NCBI RefSeq assembly: GCF_003989665.1
Contig: NZ_RZIJ01000024.1
Coordinates: 1-64,000 of the forward strand
From: Azospirillum doebereinerae
GTDB lineage: Bacteria > Pseudomonadota > Alphaproteobacteria > Azospirillales > Azospirillaceae
Direction of reading: 5' to 3'
Length of the DNA stretch: 64,000 bases
Within the stretch, counting starts at the first letter, position 1, and each line of letters starts with the position of its first letter. Under the pieces are notes generated by a model that worked only from the letters and a program-made list of their open reading frames with translations, searched no databases and was not told the DNA's origin. Below, piece by piece: positions 38,220-46,966 of the stretch. The translations under genes and the position numbers were made by a program.

Positions 38220-38954
38220 TCAGCGCGCCTCGACCATGCCGACGAACTGGGCCAGCTCCGGGGTGGAGGGACGGTCGAACAGTTCGGCCGGCGCGCCCTG
38301 CTCGATGATGCGGCCGCCGTGCATGAAGACCAACTGGTCGCAGACCTCGCGGGCGAAGCGCATCTCGTGGGTCACCAGGATCAGCGTCATGCCCTCCTCG
38401 GCCAGCTTGCGGACGACGGAGAGCACCTCGTTGACCAGCTCGGGGTCGAGCGCCGAGGTGATCTCGTCGCAGAGCAGCACCTTGGGCGCCATCGCCAGCG
38501 ACCGCGCGATGGCGACGCGCTGCTGCTGGCCGCCCGAGAGCTGCGAGGGGTAGGCGTCGAACTTGTGCCCCAGCCCGACCTTGGCCAGCGCCTGCTCGGC
38601 GGCGGCGCGGGTCTCGGGCTTGCCCATCTTCTTGACCACCTTGAGCGCCAGCATGACGTTCTCGCCGGCCGACAGGTGGGGGAACAGGTTGAACTGCTGG
38701 AACACCATGCCGACCTTCAGGCGCAGCGCCCGCAGGTCGATCTGGCTGGGATCGACGCATTCGCCATCGACCTCGATGACGCCGTCGTCGATGCGCTCCA
38801 GCCCGTTGATGCTGCGCAGCAGCGTGCTCTTGCCGGAGCCGCTGCGCCCGATCATGGCGACGACCTGCCCCTCGTCGACGGTCATGTCGACGCCCTTCAG
38901 CACCTCGACCGGGCCGAAGGACTTGCGGATGTTGGACAGCTTAACGAGCGGCAT
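38220..38954 (-). CDS. Polar amino acid ABC transporter ATP-binding protein
   Basis: 244 residues of the GlnQ/HisP type: Walker A GRSGSGKSTLL, Q-loop VFQQFNLFPHL, signature [17 protein letters not shown], Walker B VLLCDEITSALDPEL, switch VTHEMRFAREV. Overlaps the permease gene upstream by 14 bp. Last gene of the operon transcribed from 41206 leftward. Confidence 0.93.
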   Translation of the reverse strand: MPLVKLSNIRKSFGPVEVLKGVDMTVDEGQVVAMIGRSGSGKSTLLRSINGLERIDDGVIEVDGECVDPSQIDLRALRLKVGMVFQQFNLFPHLSAGENVMLALKVVKKMGKPETRAAAEQALAKVGLGHKFDAYPSQLSGGQQQRVAIARSLAMAPKVLLCDEITSALDPELVNEVLSVVRKLAEEGMTLILVTHEMRFAREVCDQLVFMHGGRIIEQGAPAELFDRPSTPELAQFVGMVEAR

Positions 38955-39591
38955 GGAGCTTCCTTTCCAGCGCCTTGGCGGAGAGCGACAGCGGGTAGCA
39001 GAGCGCGAAGTAGATCAGCCCGACGAGGCCATAGACCAGGAAGGGCTGGAAGGTGGCGTTGGTGATGGCGGTGCCGACCTTGGTGACCTCGGCGAAGCCG
39101 ATGATCGAGGTGACGGCCGTCCCCTTCACCACCTGCACCGAGAAGCCCACCGTTGGCGGGACCGCGATGCGCAGCGCCTGGGGCAGCACCACCCAGCGCA
39201 TCTGCTCCCCGAAATTCATGGCGAGGCTGGAGGATGCCTCCCACTGGCCCTTCGGCACCGCCTCGACGCAGCCGCGCCAGATCTCGGCGAGGTAGGCGCT
39301 GGTGAACAGCGTCAGCGCCACGGCGGCCGAGGTCCAGGGCGAGGTCTCGATGCCGGCCAGCGGCAGGGCGAAGAAGGCGATGAACAGCTGCATCAGCAGC
39401 GGCGTGCCCTGGAACAGCTCGATGTAGAGCTTGGCCGCGCCTTGCAGCGGCGGGACCGGGGCGACGCGGGCGAACAGCACCAGCAGCCCGGCGACGCCCC
39501 CGGCGACGAAGGCGATGACCGACAGCGCGACGGTCCAGCGCGCCGCCAGCAGCAGGTTGGACAGGATGTCCCACAGGGAGAATTCAAGCAC
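38941..39591 (-). CDS. Polar amino acid ABC transporter permease
   Basis: 216 residues, HisM/GlnP type, with about five membrane helices and the EAA loop ALTLFTSAYLAEIWRGCVEAVPKGQWEASSS. Start overlaps the first permease gene by 8 bp. Paralogous to its neighbour, so the two likely form a heterodimer. Confidence 0.92.
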   Translation of the reverse strand: MLEFSLWDILSNLLLAARWTVALSVIAFVAGGVAGLLVLFARVAPVPPLQGAAKLYIELFQGTPLLMQLFIAFFALPLAGIETSPWTSAAVALTLFTSAYLAEIWRGCVEAVPKGQWEASSSLAMNFGEQMRWVVLPQALRIAVPPTVGFSVQVVKGTAVTSIIGFAEVTKVGTAITNATFQPFLVYGLVGLIYFALCYPLSLSAKALERKLHAAR

Positions 39592-40258
39592 GGGCGGCTC
39601 CCTTCATGAACATCCGGTGGCCCATCCGCGCCAGCAGCCAGCGCACCCCGACCGCCAGCGCCAGATACAGCGCGGTCGCCAGGAAATAGGCCTCGAAGGG
39701 GCGGAAGTTGCGGGACTGGATGAAGTTGGCGGCGAAGCTCAACTCCTCCGTCGCGATCTGCGAGCAGACCGAGGAGCCCAGCATGACGATGACGATCTGG
39801 CTGCTCAACGCCGGCCAGATCTTGCCCATCGCCGGGCCGAGGATGATGTAGCGGAAGATCTGCGGGCCGGTCATGCCCAGGCTGGCCCCGGCCTCGACCT
39901 GGCCCTTGGGGGTGGCGTCGATGCCGGCGCGGATGATCTCGGTCGAATAGGCGCCGAGGTTGATGACCATCGCCAGGATCGCCGCCGCCCATTCCGGCAT
40001 GCGGATGCCCAGCGAGGGCAGGCCGAAGAAGATGAAGAACAGCTGCACCAGGAAGGGCGTGTTGCGGATCAGCTCGACATAGGCGCCGACGGCGATGCGC
40101 AGCGGCCGGTTGCCGGAACTGCGCGCCGCCGCCCCGGCGATGCCGATGCCCACCCCCAGCACGGTGCCGGCCACGGTCAGCCCGACCGTGGTGGCGACGC
40201 CGTGGACCAGCACGGGCGCGTAGTCCCACAGGGACGAGAAATCGAACGTGTAGGCCAT
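39584..40258 (-). CDS. Polar amino acid ABC transporter permease
   Basis: 224 residues from ATG 40258 (MAYTFDFSSLWDYAPVLVHG); the in-frame extension to 40369 is translation of the intergenic repeat and is rejected. The leader has GGAGGTC. EAA loop INLGAYSTEIIRAGIDATPKGQVEAGASLGM. First permease of the operon, separated from the binding-protein gene by a type A repeat. Confidence 0.92.
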   Translation of the reverse strand: MAYTFDFSSLWDYAPVLVHGVATTVGLTVAGTVLGVGIGIAGAAARSSGNRPLRIAVGAYVELIRNTPFLVQLFFIFFGLPSLGIRMPEWAAAILAMVINLGAYSTEIIRAGIDATPKGQVEAGASLGMTGPQIFRYIILGPAMGKIWPALSSQIVIVMLGSSVCSQIATEELSFAANFIQSRNFRPFEAYFLATALYLALAVGVRWLLARMGHRMFMKGAARA

Positions 40259-40293
40259 GGGACCTCCGCGCTGGAAAGGGGGAGGGGAGAAGA

Positions 40294-40402
40294 AGCCCCT
40301 CTCCCCTTGCGGGAGAGGGGTTGGGGTGAGGGGGCGCAAGCTTTCCGCCTGCGGCGGAATACCCCTCATCCCAACCCTTCTCCCGCAAGGGTAGAAGGGC
40401 TT
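40294..40402. repeat. Palindromic intergenic repeat, type A
   Basis: GCCCCTCTCCCCTTGCGGGA ... CCGCCTGCGGCGG ... CTTCTCCCGCAAGGGTAGAA. Lies between the genes for the binding protein (upstream in transcription) and the first permease. Confidence 0.8.
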
Positions 40403-40414
40403 AACAAGCGACGC

Positions 40415-41206
40415 TCACAGATCCTTGGGCAGCGGCGCGTGCAGCCACTTCTCGGCGATGGCGGCCAGCGAGCCGTCGGTCTTCGCCTTGGCCAGGATGG
40501 CGTTGACCTTCTCCAGCAGCGGACCCTCGTCCTTGCCCAGCCCGATGAAGCAGGGCGAGTTCTTGACCAGGAACTTCAGGTTCGGCAGCCGGGGCGGCTT
40601 GCGCTCCAGGATCGCGGCGGCGACGACGTTGCCGGTCGCCACCAGCTCCACCTGGCCCGACAGGAAGGCCGAGATGGTGCCGTTGTTGTCCTCGTAGCGG
40701 CGGACGTTGACCTTGTCGGAGATCACCTTCGACAGCTCGATGTCCTCGACCGAGCCGCGCGTGACGCCGACCGTCTTGCCGTCGAGATCGGCGACCGTCT
40801 CGGCCTTGACCGAATCCGGGCCGAAGACGCCGTTGTAGAAGGGCGCGTAGGCGGCCGAGAAGTCGATCACCTTCTCGCGCTCGGCGTTCTTGCCCAGGCT
40901 GGAGATGATCAGGTCGACCTTGCCGGTGGTCAGGTAGGGGACGCGGTTGGCGCTGGTGACGGGGACCAGTTCGACCTTGGCGCCCATCTCCTTGGCGAGC
41001 AGGGTGGCGGTGTCGATGTCGTAGCCGACCGGCTTCATGTCGGTGCCGACCGAGCCGAAGGGCGGGAAGTCCTGCGGCACCGCGACGCGCAGCACCTTCT
41101 CCTTGGTGATTCGCTCCAGCGCGTCGGCGTGGGCCGCCGTGCTGAGGCCGCCCGTCAGAACGGCCGTGGCAAAGCCGACGGCACCGAGTATCGTTGCAAA
41201 CCGCAT
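40415..41206 (-). CDS. Polar amino acid ABC transporter substrate-binding protein
   Basis: 263 residues. Signal peptide MRFATILGAVGFATAVLTGG...AHA. SBP family 3: LRVAVPQDFPPFGSVGTDMKPVGYDIDTATLLAKEMGAKVELVPV, VDLIISSLGKNAEREKVIDFSAAY and VGVTRGSVEDIEL. Periplasmic receptor for an amino acid or related ligand. Heads the operon, divergent from an RpiR-type regulator. Confidence 0.92.
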   Translation of the reverse strand: MRFATILGAVGFATAVLTGGLSTAAHADALERITKEKVLRVAVPQDFPPFGSVGTDMKPVGYDIDTATLLAKEMGAKVELVPVTSANRVPYLTTGKVDLIISSLGKNAEREKVIDFSAAYAPFYNGVFGPDSVKAETVADLDGKTVGVTRGSVEDIELSKVISDKVNVRRYEDNNGTISAFLSGQVELVATGNVVAAAILERKPPRLPNLKFLVKNSPCFIGLGKDEGPLLEKVNAILAKAKTDGSLAAIAEKWLHAPLPKDL

Positions 41207-41335
41207 GGCACCTGATCTCCAACCGAAAGGATGTGCGCCGCTCTACTTCAAACGGCGTGCCACTTCGGACGGGGCGGGGGCGATGGGGGTCAAAGGGCCG
41301 GAACCGTTACGTTTATCCCAGCAATGCCGCCATAT

Positions 41336-41349
41336 GTTACGATGGTAAC
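41336..41349. promoter_or_regulatory. Candidate operator in the divergent promoter region
   Basis: Inverted repeat GTTAC-GATG-GTAAC in the 181-bp gap between the ABC operon and the RpiR-type gene, with a half-site CGTTACG at 41305-41311. It is a plausible binding site for the divergently encoded regulator. Confidence 0.35.
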
Positions 41350-41387
41350 GGAACGGCGGCGTGCACCGTTGCTCAATCGATGCGCAG

Positions 41388-42272
41388 ATGACTGACGTGA
41401 AAAGCAGCAAGCCCAACGAACAGGCACTGACCGCCCGCATCCGCGACCGGTACGCCGAACTCAGCCGGACCGAGCGGCAGCTGGCCGACGTGATCCTCGC
41501 CTGTCCGGGCGAGCTGTCGGGTTATTCGGCGACCGAGCTTTCGCAGAGTGCCGGGGTGTCGAAGATGACGGTGTCGCGGCTGGTGCGCCGGCTGGGCTTC
41601 GCCAACTTCGAGGAGGCGCGTCTGGCCTCGCGGCGCGGCACCGAATGGGGGTCGCCGCTGTATCTGCTGGCCCAGCCGGGCAGGGCGGACGCGGCGGCGG
41701 GGGAGGGAGCCGCCCCCTCGGTGGAGGCCCATTTCCAGCGCAGCGCCGAGGCCGTCGCCGCCACCGCCCGCCGGATCGAGCCGGCGGCGCTGGAACGGGC
41801 GGCCCGCCTGCTGGCGGAGGCGCGGCGGGTCTGGGTCTGCGGCGCGCGCAACAGCGCCTTCCTGGCCGGCTACGCGCGCTGGCAGTTCATCCAGGTGCGG
41901 CCGGAGGTCCACCACATGGTCGCCGCCGGGGAAACCATGGCGGAGACGCTGGCCGGGCTCGGGGCGGACGACGCGCTGCTGCTGGTGGGGATCCGCCGCC
42001 GCCCGCCGTCCATCGTCCGGCTGCTGCACGCGGCGCAGGCGCGCGGAGTCCCGACGATCCTGATCGCCGACAGCCACTCCCCCCTGGAGGAGCCGGTCCC
42101 GCCGCTGACCTTCCGCTGCGAGACACGCAGCCTCGCCGCGCTCGACACCCATGTCGCGGTGATGGCGGTGATCCACGCGCTGGCCGCCGAGCTGATCCGC
42201 CTGACCGGCCCGGCCGGCCGCGAGCGGATCCAGGAGATCGAGGATCTGCACGAGACGCTGGGGGAATTGTAG
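41388..42272 (+). CDS. RpiR/MurR family regulator with SIS domain
   Basis: 294 residues from ATG 41388; GTG 41361 is possible and no strong ribosome site distinguishes them. N-terminal HTH_6 domain (RIRDRYAELSRTERQLADVIL, YSATELSQSAGVSKMTVSRLVRRLGFANF) and C-terminal SIS domain (VWVCGARNSAFLAGYARWQF..., DDALLLVGIRRRPPSIVRLL) that usually binds a phosphorylated sugar. Divergent from the amino acid ABC operon, which it probably controls. Confidence 0.88.
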   Translation: MTDVKSSKPNEQALTARIRDRYAELSRTERQLADVILACPGELSGYSATELSQSAGVSKMTVSRLVRRLGFANFEEARLASRRGTEWGSPLYLLAQPGRADAAAGEGAAPSVEAHFQRSAEAVAATARRIEPAALERAARLLAEARRVWVCGARNSAFLAGYARWQFIQVRPEVHHMVAAGETMAETLAGLGADDALLLVGIRRRPPSIVRLLHAAQARGVPTILIADSHSPLEEPVPPLTFRCETRSLAALDTHVAVMAVIHALAAELIRLTGPAGRERIQEIEDLHETLGEL

Positions 42273-42293
42273 GATTCCCCCGGTCGCCGTCCC

Positions 42294-42698
42294 TCAAATG
42301 AACAGTTCCATCGTCTGCGGCACGTTGCGCGGCGGCTCGCCGGACAGGATCGCCTGGGCGATGTCCACGGCGGCGAGCAGGGCGCTTTCCGAGAAGGGCT
42401 TGGCCAGGCAGCCGAGGCCGGCGGCGCGCGCGCCGCCGCGTTGCAGCTCCTCGCCGAAGGACGTGACGTAGAGGCAGGCCACGCCCCGCTTGGCCAGCGC
42501 CTGGGCGGCGTCGATGCCGCTGGTGTGGCGGGCCAGATGCACGTCGACCAGCGCCAGATCGGGCGGGGACGCCGCCGCCAGCTCCACGGCCTCGGCGGGC
42601 GTGGTGGCCGGGCCGAACACCTCGTGCCCGACCGCTTCCAGATAGAGGCGCTGCTCCAGCGCGATCAGCACCTCGTCCTCGACCAGCAGGATCCTCAT
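42294..42698 (-). CDS. Single-domain response regulator
   Basis: 134 residues, ATGA overlap with the kinase gene. MRILLVEDEVLIALEQ has the acidic pair, the phosphoacceptor Asp is in LALVDVHLARH, the Thr/Ser switch is in CLYVTSF, and the conserved Lys is in CLAKPFSE. No output domain, so it works as a CheY-like diffusible relay or phosphate sink. Its operon carries a CheC phosphatase that could dephosphorylate it. Confidence 0.9.
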   Translation of the reverse strand: MRILLVEDEVLIALEQRLYLEAVGHEVFGPATTPAEAVELAAASPPDLALVDVHLARHTSGIDAAQALAKRGVACLYVTSFGEELQRGGARAAGLGCLAKPFSESALLAAVDIAQAILSGEPPRNVPQTMELFI

Positions 42699-44593
42699 GC
42701 GCCGTAATCCCCGGCGGCGGTCGGTTCCAGCGAGGGAACCTCGTCGGGGATCGGCAGCTCGATGCGGAAGGTCGTGCCGCGCGCCGCCGGAACGACGGCG
42801 ACGCTGGCGCGGATCTGGCCGCTCAGGCTGGTGATCAGCCGCATGCCGAGGCTGCGGCCCTTGCGCATGTCGAAGTTGGCGGGCAGGCCCGGCCCCTGGT
42901 CCGACACGGTCAGCACCAGCCCGTCGCCCTCGCGCCGGAACGCCACGTCGATGCGGGCGGTCTGGCCGCCTCGGTGCTTGATGGCGTTGGTGATCAGCTC
43001 GTTGGCGATCAGCCCCAGCGGCGCGGCCTGGTCGATCGGCAGATCGACGATGTCCGAGCGCACCGCGATGTCGCACAGGATGTCGCCGCCCGACGCCCGG
43101 CCCAGATCCTCGCACAACTCCTTCAGGTAGGTCCCGAACTCGATGGTCTGGAACTGGTCGGCCTGATAGAGCCGGTTGTGGACGCGGGCGATCGCCTCGA
43201 TCCGGCTGCGGGCGTCCTGGAAATGGGCGCGGGCGGTCTCGTTCGGCAGGCTCAGCGTCTGCAGCGTCAGCAGGCTGGACACCAGTTGCAGGCTGTTCTT
43301 GACCCGGTGGTTGACCTCGCGCAGCAGGGTCGATTTCTGGCCGACCAGCTTGCGCAGCGCGGCCTCCATCGACTTGATCTCGGTCACGTCGATGTGCATC
43401 AGCACGGTGCCGCCGAAGGGGCCGGCGGTCATCGGCGCCGCGAGGCAGCGGAACCAGTGCTGGCTGGCCTCGCCATGCCCGGCGTATTCCGTCGAGAGCG
43501 GCAGGCCGCCGTCGGCCAGCAGGCTGCGCAGCCCCTCCAGCACCGCGTCGCTCTGCGGGTCGGCGTCGCTCTGCGGGTCGCCCTTGCGGTTGCCGTCGCG
43601 CGCGCACATCTCCAGGTAGTTGTCGCCGACGATGGATCCCTGGCCGAGGAACTCGGTCTCCGGCCCGGCTTCCGCCCAGGCCCGGTTGACCGAGACGATC
43701 CGCCCGACGGGGTCGAGCACGGCGATGAAGGCGGGCAGGGCGTCCAGCGTCGCCTTGGTCTGCTCGGCCAGCTGGCGCATGGACAGCGCGCTGGTGCGCA
43801 GCTCCTCGCGGGTGCGGCGGCGCTCGGTGATGTCGCGCAGGATGCCGGTGATGAAGCTGCGGCCTTCCGACTGCCAGCGCGCCATCGACAGTTCCAGGTC
43901 CATCCGGCTGCCGTCGCGGCGGCGCCCGGTCAGCTCCACCGCCTCGCCGCTCTGGTCGAAGGCGCCGCCGTCGGGCGCATTGCGTTCGGACAGCTCGACC
44001 CAGGCGGGGGCGTCCTCGCCGAACAGGGTGTGGATGTCGCGGCCGATCAGCTCGTCCGGGCGGTAGTCGAACTGGCGCGCGGCGGCGCCGTTCATCCACT
44101 GCACCGTGCCGCGCGTGTCGGTGGTGATGATGGCGTCGGGGGCGGTGTCGACGATGGCGCGGTAGCGGGCGTCGCGCTGCTCGCGCAGCACCCGCTCGCG
44201 GTTGACCGAGGCGGTGACGTCGGTCACTTGGATCAGGCAGCGCGCCTCCCCGCCCGACGGCAGCGGGCGGATCAGCACGTTGTGAACCATCTTGCGCCCA
44301 TCGGGCAGGCGCAGCGGAAACAGCATCGGGTTCAGCGTGTTCGACAGCACGCCGGGCGCGCCGGTCGCCAGCACGTCGCGCACGGCGGTGTGCAGGCGCG
44401 ATTCGCGCAGGTTCGGGAAGGCGTCGAACAGGTCGTGGCCCATCACCGCGCGGGCCGGCACGTCCGACGCGCGCTCCATCCAGTTGTTCCAGTAGCGGAC
44501 GCGCCCATGGCGGTCCAGCAGCAGGATGCCGGCGTCCAGCGCGTTGAGAACGTCCTCGGCCCAGGCCGGCTGTTCAGACAGGATCGGATCCAT
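42695..44593 (-). CDS. PAS-domain sensor histidine kinase (HisKA_2 type)
   Basis: 632 residues, no membrane segment. PAS domains at about 10-120, 140-255 and 280-400 (VLNALDAGILLLDRHGRVRYWN; IVDTAPDAIITTDTRGTVQWMNGAA; TLDALPAFIAVLDPVGRIVSVN). The kinase core is LREVNHRVKNSLQLVSSLLTLQ with the phosphorylatable His in the HRVKN motif, then a HATPase with LIANELITNAIKH and VSDQGPGLPANFD. An in-frame duplicated hexapeptide (DPQSDA twice) sits in the third PAS region. Overlaps cheC by 20 bp and the regulator by 4 bp. Confidence 0.9.
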   Translation of the reverse strand: MDPILSEQPAWAEDVLNALDAGILLLDRHGRVRYWNNWMERASDVPARAVMGHDLFDAFPNLRESRLHTAVRDVLATGAPGVLSNTLNPMLFPLRLPDGRKMVHNVLIRPLPSGGEARCLIQVTDVTASVNRERVLREQRDARYRAIVDTAPDAIITTDTRGTVQWMNGAAARQFDYRPDELIGRDIHTLFGEDAPAWVELSERNAPDGGAFDQSGEAVELTGRRRDGSRMDLELSMARWQSEGRSFITGILRDITERRRTREELRTSALSMRQLAEQTKATLDALPAFIAVLDPVGRIVSVNRAWAEAGPETEFLGQGSIVGDNYLEMCARDGNRKGDPQSDADPQSDAVLEGLRSLLADGGLPLSTEYAGHGEASQHWFRCLAAPMTAGPFGGTVLMHIDVTEIKSMEAALRKLVGQKSTLLREVNHRVKNSLQLVSSLLTLQTLSLPNETARAHFQDARSRIEAIARVHNRLYQADQFQTIEFGTYLKELCEDLGRASGGDILCDIAVRSDIVDLPIDQAAPLGLIANELITNAIKHRGGQTARIDVAFRREGDGLVLTVSDQGPGLPANFDMRKGRSLGMRLITSLSGQIRASVAVVPAARGTTFRIELPIPDEVPSLEPTAAGDYGA

Positions 44594-45251
44594 GCGGCGT
44601 CCCGGGCGTCGTGCTGGGGATCCCGGCGGACGGCGTCGGGGACGCGATCCCTTCGATGAATCCGTGAATGAGCAGTTTCAGCGATTCCAGAGACGAAACT
44701 CCCATCAGCAAGGCTATGTAGCCGCGGATGCTGCGGCTGCGGATCGAAAAGTCGATGTAGAGAAAGAGCACGAGGTCGTCGGCGTTCCCGGTCTTATCCT
44801 TAAGAATGTTTGCCCCGTTGCCGCGCAGCACGGCGGGCAGCGAGATCGACAGCTGGTCCTTCAACGTGTTGGCGATGACGACGAGGCATCCGTTCAGGAT
44901 GATGTTGCCGATCTCCGCCAGCGCGTCCTGTTCCAGATCGACGATCTCGGCCAGGGTCAACTCGCTGCCCAGAACCGCGCGGGCGAGCTCCAGGCTGTTG
45001 ACCTCGGGAAAGATCAGCAGCGCCCGGCCGGCGAAGGAGCCGCGGAACTCCTGCTCCACCGCGACGAGGCCGGAGCGCTCGCGGGTGACCAGGAATTCCG
45101 TCGCGGCCTCGCGGCTGACGATGTCGACCGACGGCACCGACAGGAGAACCTGGTCGGACACCATGCGGCTGAGATGGGTCGCGGCCCGGCCGACGCCCAT
45201 GTTCACCAGCTCGGTCAGCGCGTCGCGCTCAAGATCGGTCAATTCCACCAT
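44574..45251 (-). CDS. CheC-family phosphatase
   Basis: 225 residues from ATG 45251 (a TTG at 45263 is possible). Both CheC/CheX active-site motifs fit the pattern D-x3-E-x2-N-x22-P: DALTELVN with Pro 22 residues on, and DALAEIGN with Pro 22 residues on. CheC dephosphorylates CheY-P and related receivers. First gene of an operon with a sensor kinase and a receiver-only regulator rather than with cheA/cheY/cheD. The Pro/Ser/Thr-rich tail is nonconserved. Confidence 0.88.
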   Translation of the reverse strand: MVELTDLERDALTELVNMGVGRAATHLSRMVSDQVLLSVPSVDIVSREAATEFLVTRERSGLVAVEQEFRGSFAGRALLIFPEVNSLELARAVLGSELTLAEIVDLEQDALAEIGNIILNGCLVVIANTLKDQLSISLPAVLRGNGANILKDKTGNADDLVLFLYIDFSIRSRSIRGYIALLMGVSSLESLKLLIHGFIEGIASPTPSAGIPSTTPGTPHGSDPV

Positions 45252-45424
45252 ACGCGGCGCCAAAGTCCTTCATGTCCAGCGCCGCCCTGGTGGGGCGCGT
45301 GACGGATGTTGCGACAAGTGCGCGGGAAAAAGCACGCTCGTCAACGGCATATAGCAATACGGCGGAGCCATAGGCGGTTCCGCCGCACTCCAAAGATCAT
45401 AACATTTTCAAGAAAAGCCGGCCC

Positions 45425-45757
45425 TCAGCCCCGCTCGTCGAAAGGGAAGGGGTGCCGTTCCCGCGTCGGAGACGTCCGGCGGTCGTGCGGGCACGGGTAG
45501 CGCCGGCAGGTGCGGCGGTACAGCTCCGTCAGGCGCAGGGTGGCCGATTCGTCGGCGCGGCGCCGGGCGTCGGTCAGCGTGTCCCACACCATCTGGCGCA
45601 TGGCCGCGTGGCCCCAGGGCTCGCGCAGCATTTCGGCCCCGCGCGCGGCGGCCTCCTCCAGGGTCAGGTGTTCGTGCTTGGCGATGACGGCGATCTCGTC
45701 CTGCGCCAGACAATTCGTCCCGGGTGCGCGCGGCTCCCGCAGCTCCAGTACCGGCAT
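45425..45757 (-). CDS. Small hypothetical protein
   Basis: 110 residues from ATG 45757 with AGGGAG in the leader. MPVLELREPRAPGTNCLAQDEIAVIAKHEHLTLEEAAARG, then WGHAAMRQMVWDTLTDARRRAD and a C-terminal RRTCRRYPCPHDRR rich in Arg/Cys/His. Divergent from the DUF2076 gene. Family not recognised; short conserved hypothetical proteins of this kind are common in Azospirillum relatives. Confidence 0.55.
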   Translation of the reverse strand: MPVLELREPRAPGTNCLAQDEIAVIAKHEHLTLEEAAARGAEMLREPWGHAAMRQMVWDTLTDARRRADESATLRLTELYRRTCRRYPCPHDRRTSPTRERHPFPFDERG

Positions 45758-46051
45758 GGTTTTCTCCCTAGGATTTGAAGCGATGGATCGCCGTCTTGCG
45801 CGGCGATTTGGAGCCGTGACGAATCCATTCGGGCGGTTCTTGCCCGTATTCGCGGCTATCCTTGGAGAGTAGCGGCAATTCCAGGGGGTCCGCAATAAAC
45901 GGAAGGTCGCAGTACCGAAGCGCCGAGCCTCGTTCGCCCGACATAGGCGCCACCGGATAGGCCGGAGATCTTGTTTCCCGGCGCGCGGCGGAACACATTG
46001 GGGTTGCGGACGGCCCTTCGCGCCAGCCGCCGGTGTTCAGGAGAGACGACG

Positions 46052-46858
46052 ATGACCCCCGACGAACGCAGCCTTCTGTCCGACCTGTTCCGCCATCTGC
46101 GCGAGGTGGAGAACCAGCCGCGCGACGCGGAGGCGGAGGCCTTCATCCGCCAGTCCGTGCAGGGCCAGCCCCTGTCCGCCTATTACATGGCGCAGACCGT
46201 CCTGGTGCAGCAGCAGGCGCTGACCGCGGCCCAGACCCGGATCGAGGATCTGGAGCGCCAGGTGAAGGAGGCGCAGAGCCGCGCGGCCCAGCCCGCCCCG
46301 GCCGCGTCCGGCGGCAGCTTCCTGTCCAACGCGCTGGGTCTGGGGCGCAGCCCGTGGGGCGCCCCCCGCGGCGAGGAGCCGCGCCCGGCGCCGCAGGCCC
46401 AGCCGCAGCCGTCCCGCAGCCCCTGGGCCGCGCCGCAGCCGCAAGCGCAGCCGAACTACGCGCCGCCTCCCGGCTTCGGCCAGCCGCCGGGCTATCCCGG
46501 CGGCTATCCCCAGCAATCCGGCTTCGCCCCGCAACGCGGCGGCGGCTTCCTGGCCGGAGCCGCGCAGACGGCGGCGGGCGTCGCCGGCGGCATGCTGGCG
46601 GCGAGCGCCATCTCCTCGATGCTGAGCCATTCGCCGGGCCCCTTCGGCGAGGCGGCGGCGGCCGTGGCCAGCGCTCCGGCGGCCGGGGAGACCATCATCA
46701 ACAACTTCTACGGCGACGGCGCCGCGCCGCAATCCCACGACGTGGCGCACCAGCAGGACGCCGATCCCCAGAGCGCCGACTTCCAGAACGCCGACTACCA
46801 GAGCGACGACGCGTCCTTCGACGGCGGCGGGGACGGCGGCGACGATTCCTGGGTGTGA
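46052..46858 (+). CDS. DUF2076 domain protein
   Basis: 268 residues from ATG 46052 (CAGGAGAG upstream). MTPDERSLLSDLFRHLREVENQPRDAEAEAFI and PLSAYYMAQTVLVQQQAL are the DUF2076 hallmark, followed by a coiled coil, a GGSFLSNALG...PWG segment, a Pro/Gln-rich linker, a glycine zipper-like hydrophobic GAAQTAAGVAGGMLAASAISSML and an acidic Asp/Gln tail with repeated QSADFQNADYQSDD. Described for the family as periplasmic ligand-binding sensor protein; function is unproven. Confidence 0.85.
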   Translation: MTPDERSLLSDLFRHLREVENQPRDAEAEAFIRQSVQGQPLSAYYMAQTVLVQQQALTAAQTRIEDLERQVKEAQSRAAQPAPAASGGSFLSNALGLGRSPWGAPRGEEPRPAPQAQPQPSRSPWAAPQPQAQPNYAPPPGFGQPPGYPGGYPQQSGFAPQRGGGFLAGAAQTAAGVAGGMLAASAISSMLSHSPGPFGEAAAAVASAPAAGETIINNFYGDGAAPQSHDVAHQQDADPQSADFQNADYQSDDASFDGGGDGGDDSWV

Positions 46859-46894
46859 GGCGCGGTCGGGGCGAACCCGAAGCCTGAGGCGTGC

Positions 46895-46933
46895 CATGGC
46901 CGCGTGGATCGGAACCGTCTCCACGCGGCCATG
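46895..46933. terminator. Perfect 14-bp hairpin between DUF2076 and PRC-barrel genes
   Basis: CATGGCCGCGTGGA and TCCACGCGGCCATG flank an 11-nt loop. There is no T tract, so it may act as a mRNA-stabilising or Rho-assisted end rather than an intrinsic terminator. Confidence 0.5.
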
Positions 46934-46966
46934 TTGAGTCAAGGGCAACAACCCAAGGATCCAGCG

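Noticed and set aside
40259-40369. N-terminal extension of the amino acid permease
   Set aside because: It translates the type A repeat (PLTPTPLPQGER), a common annotation artefact.
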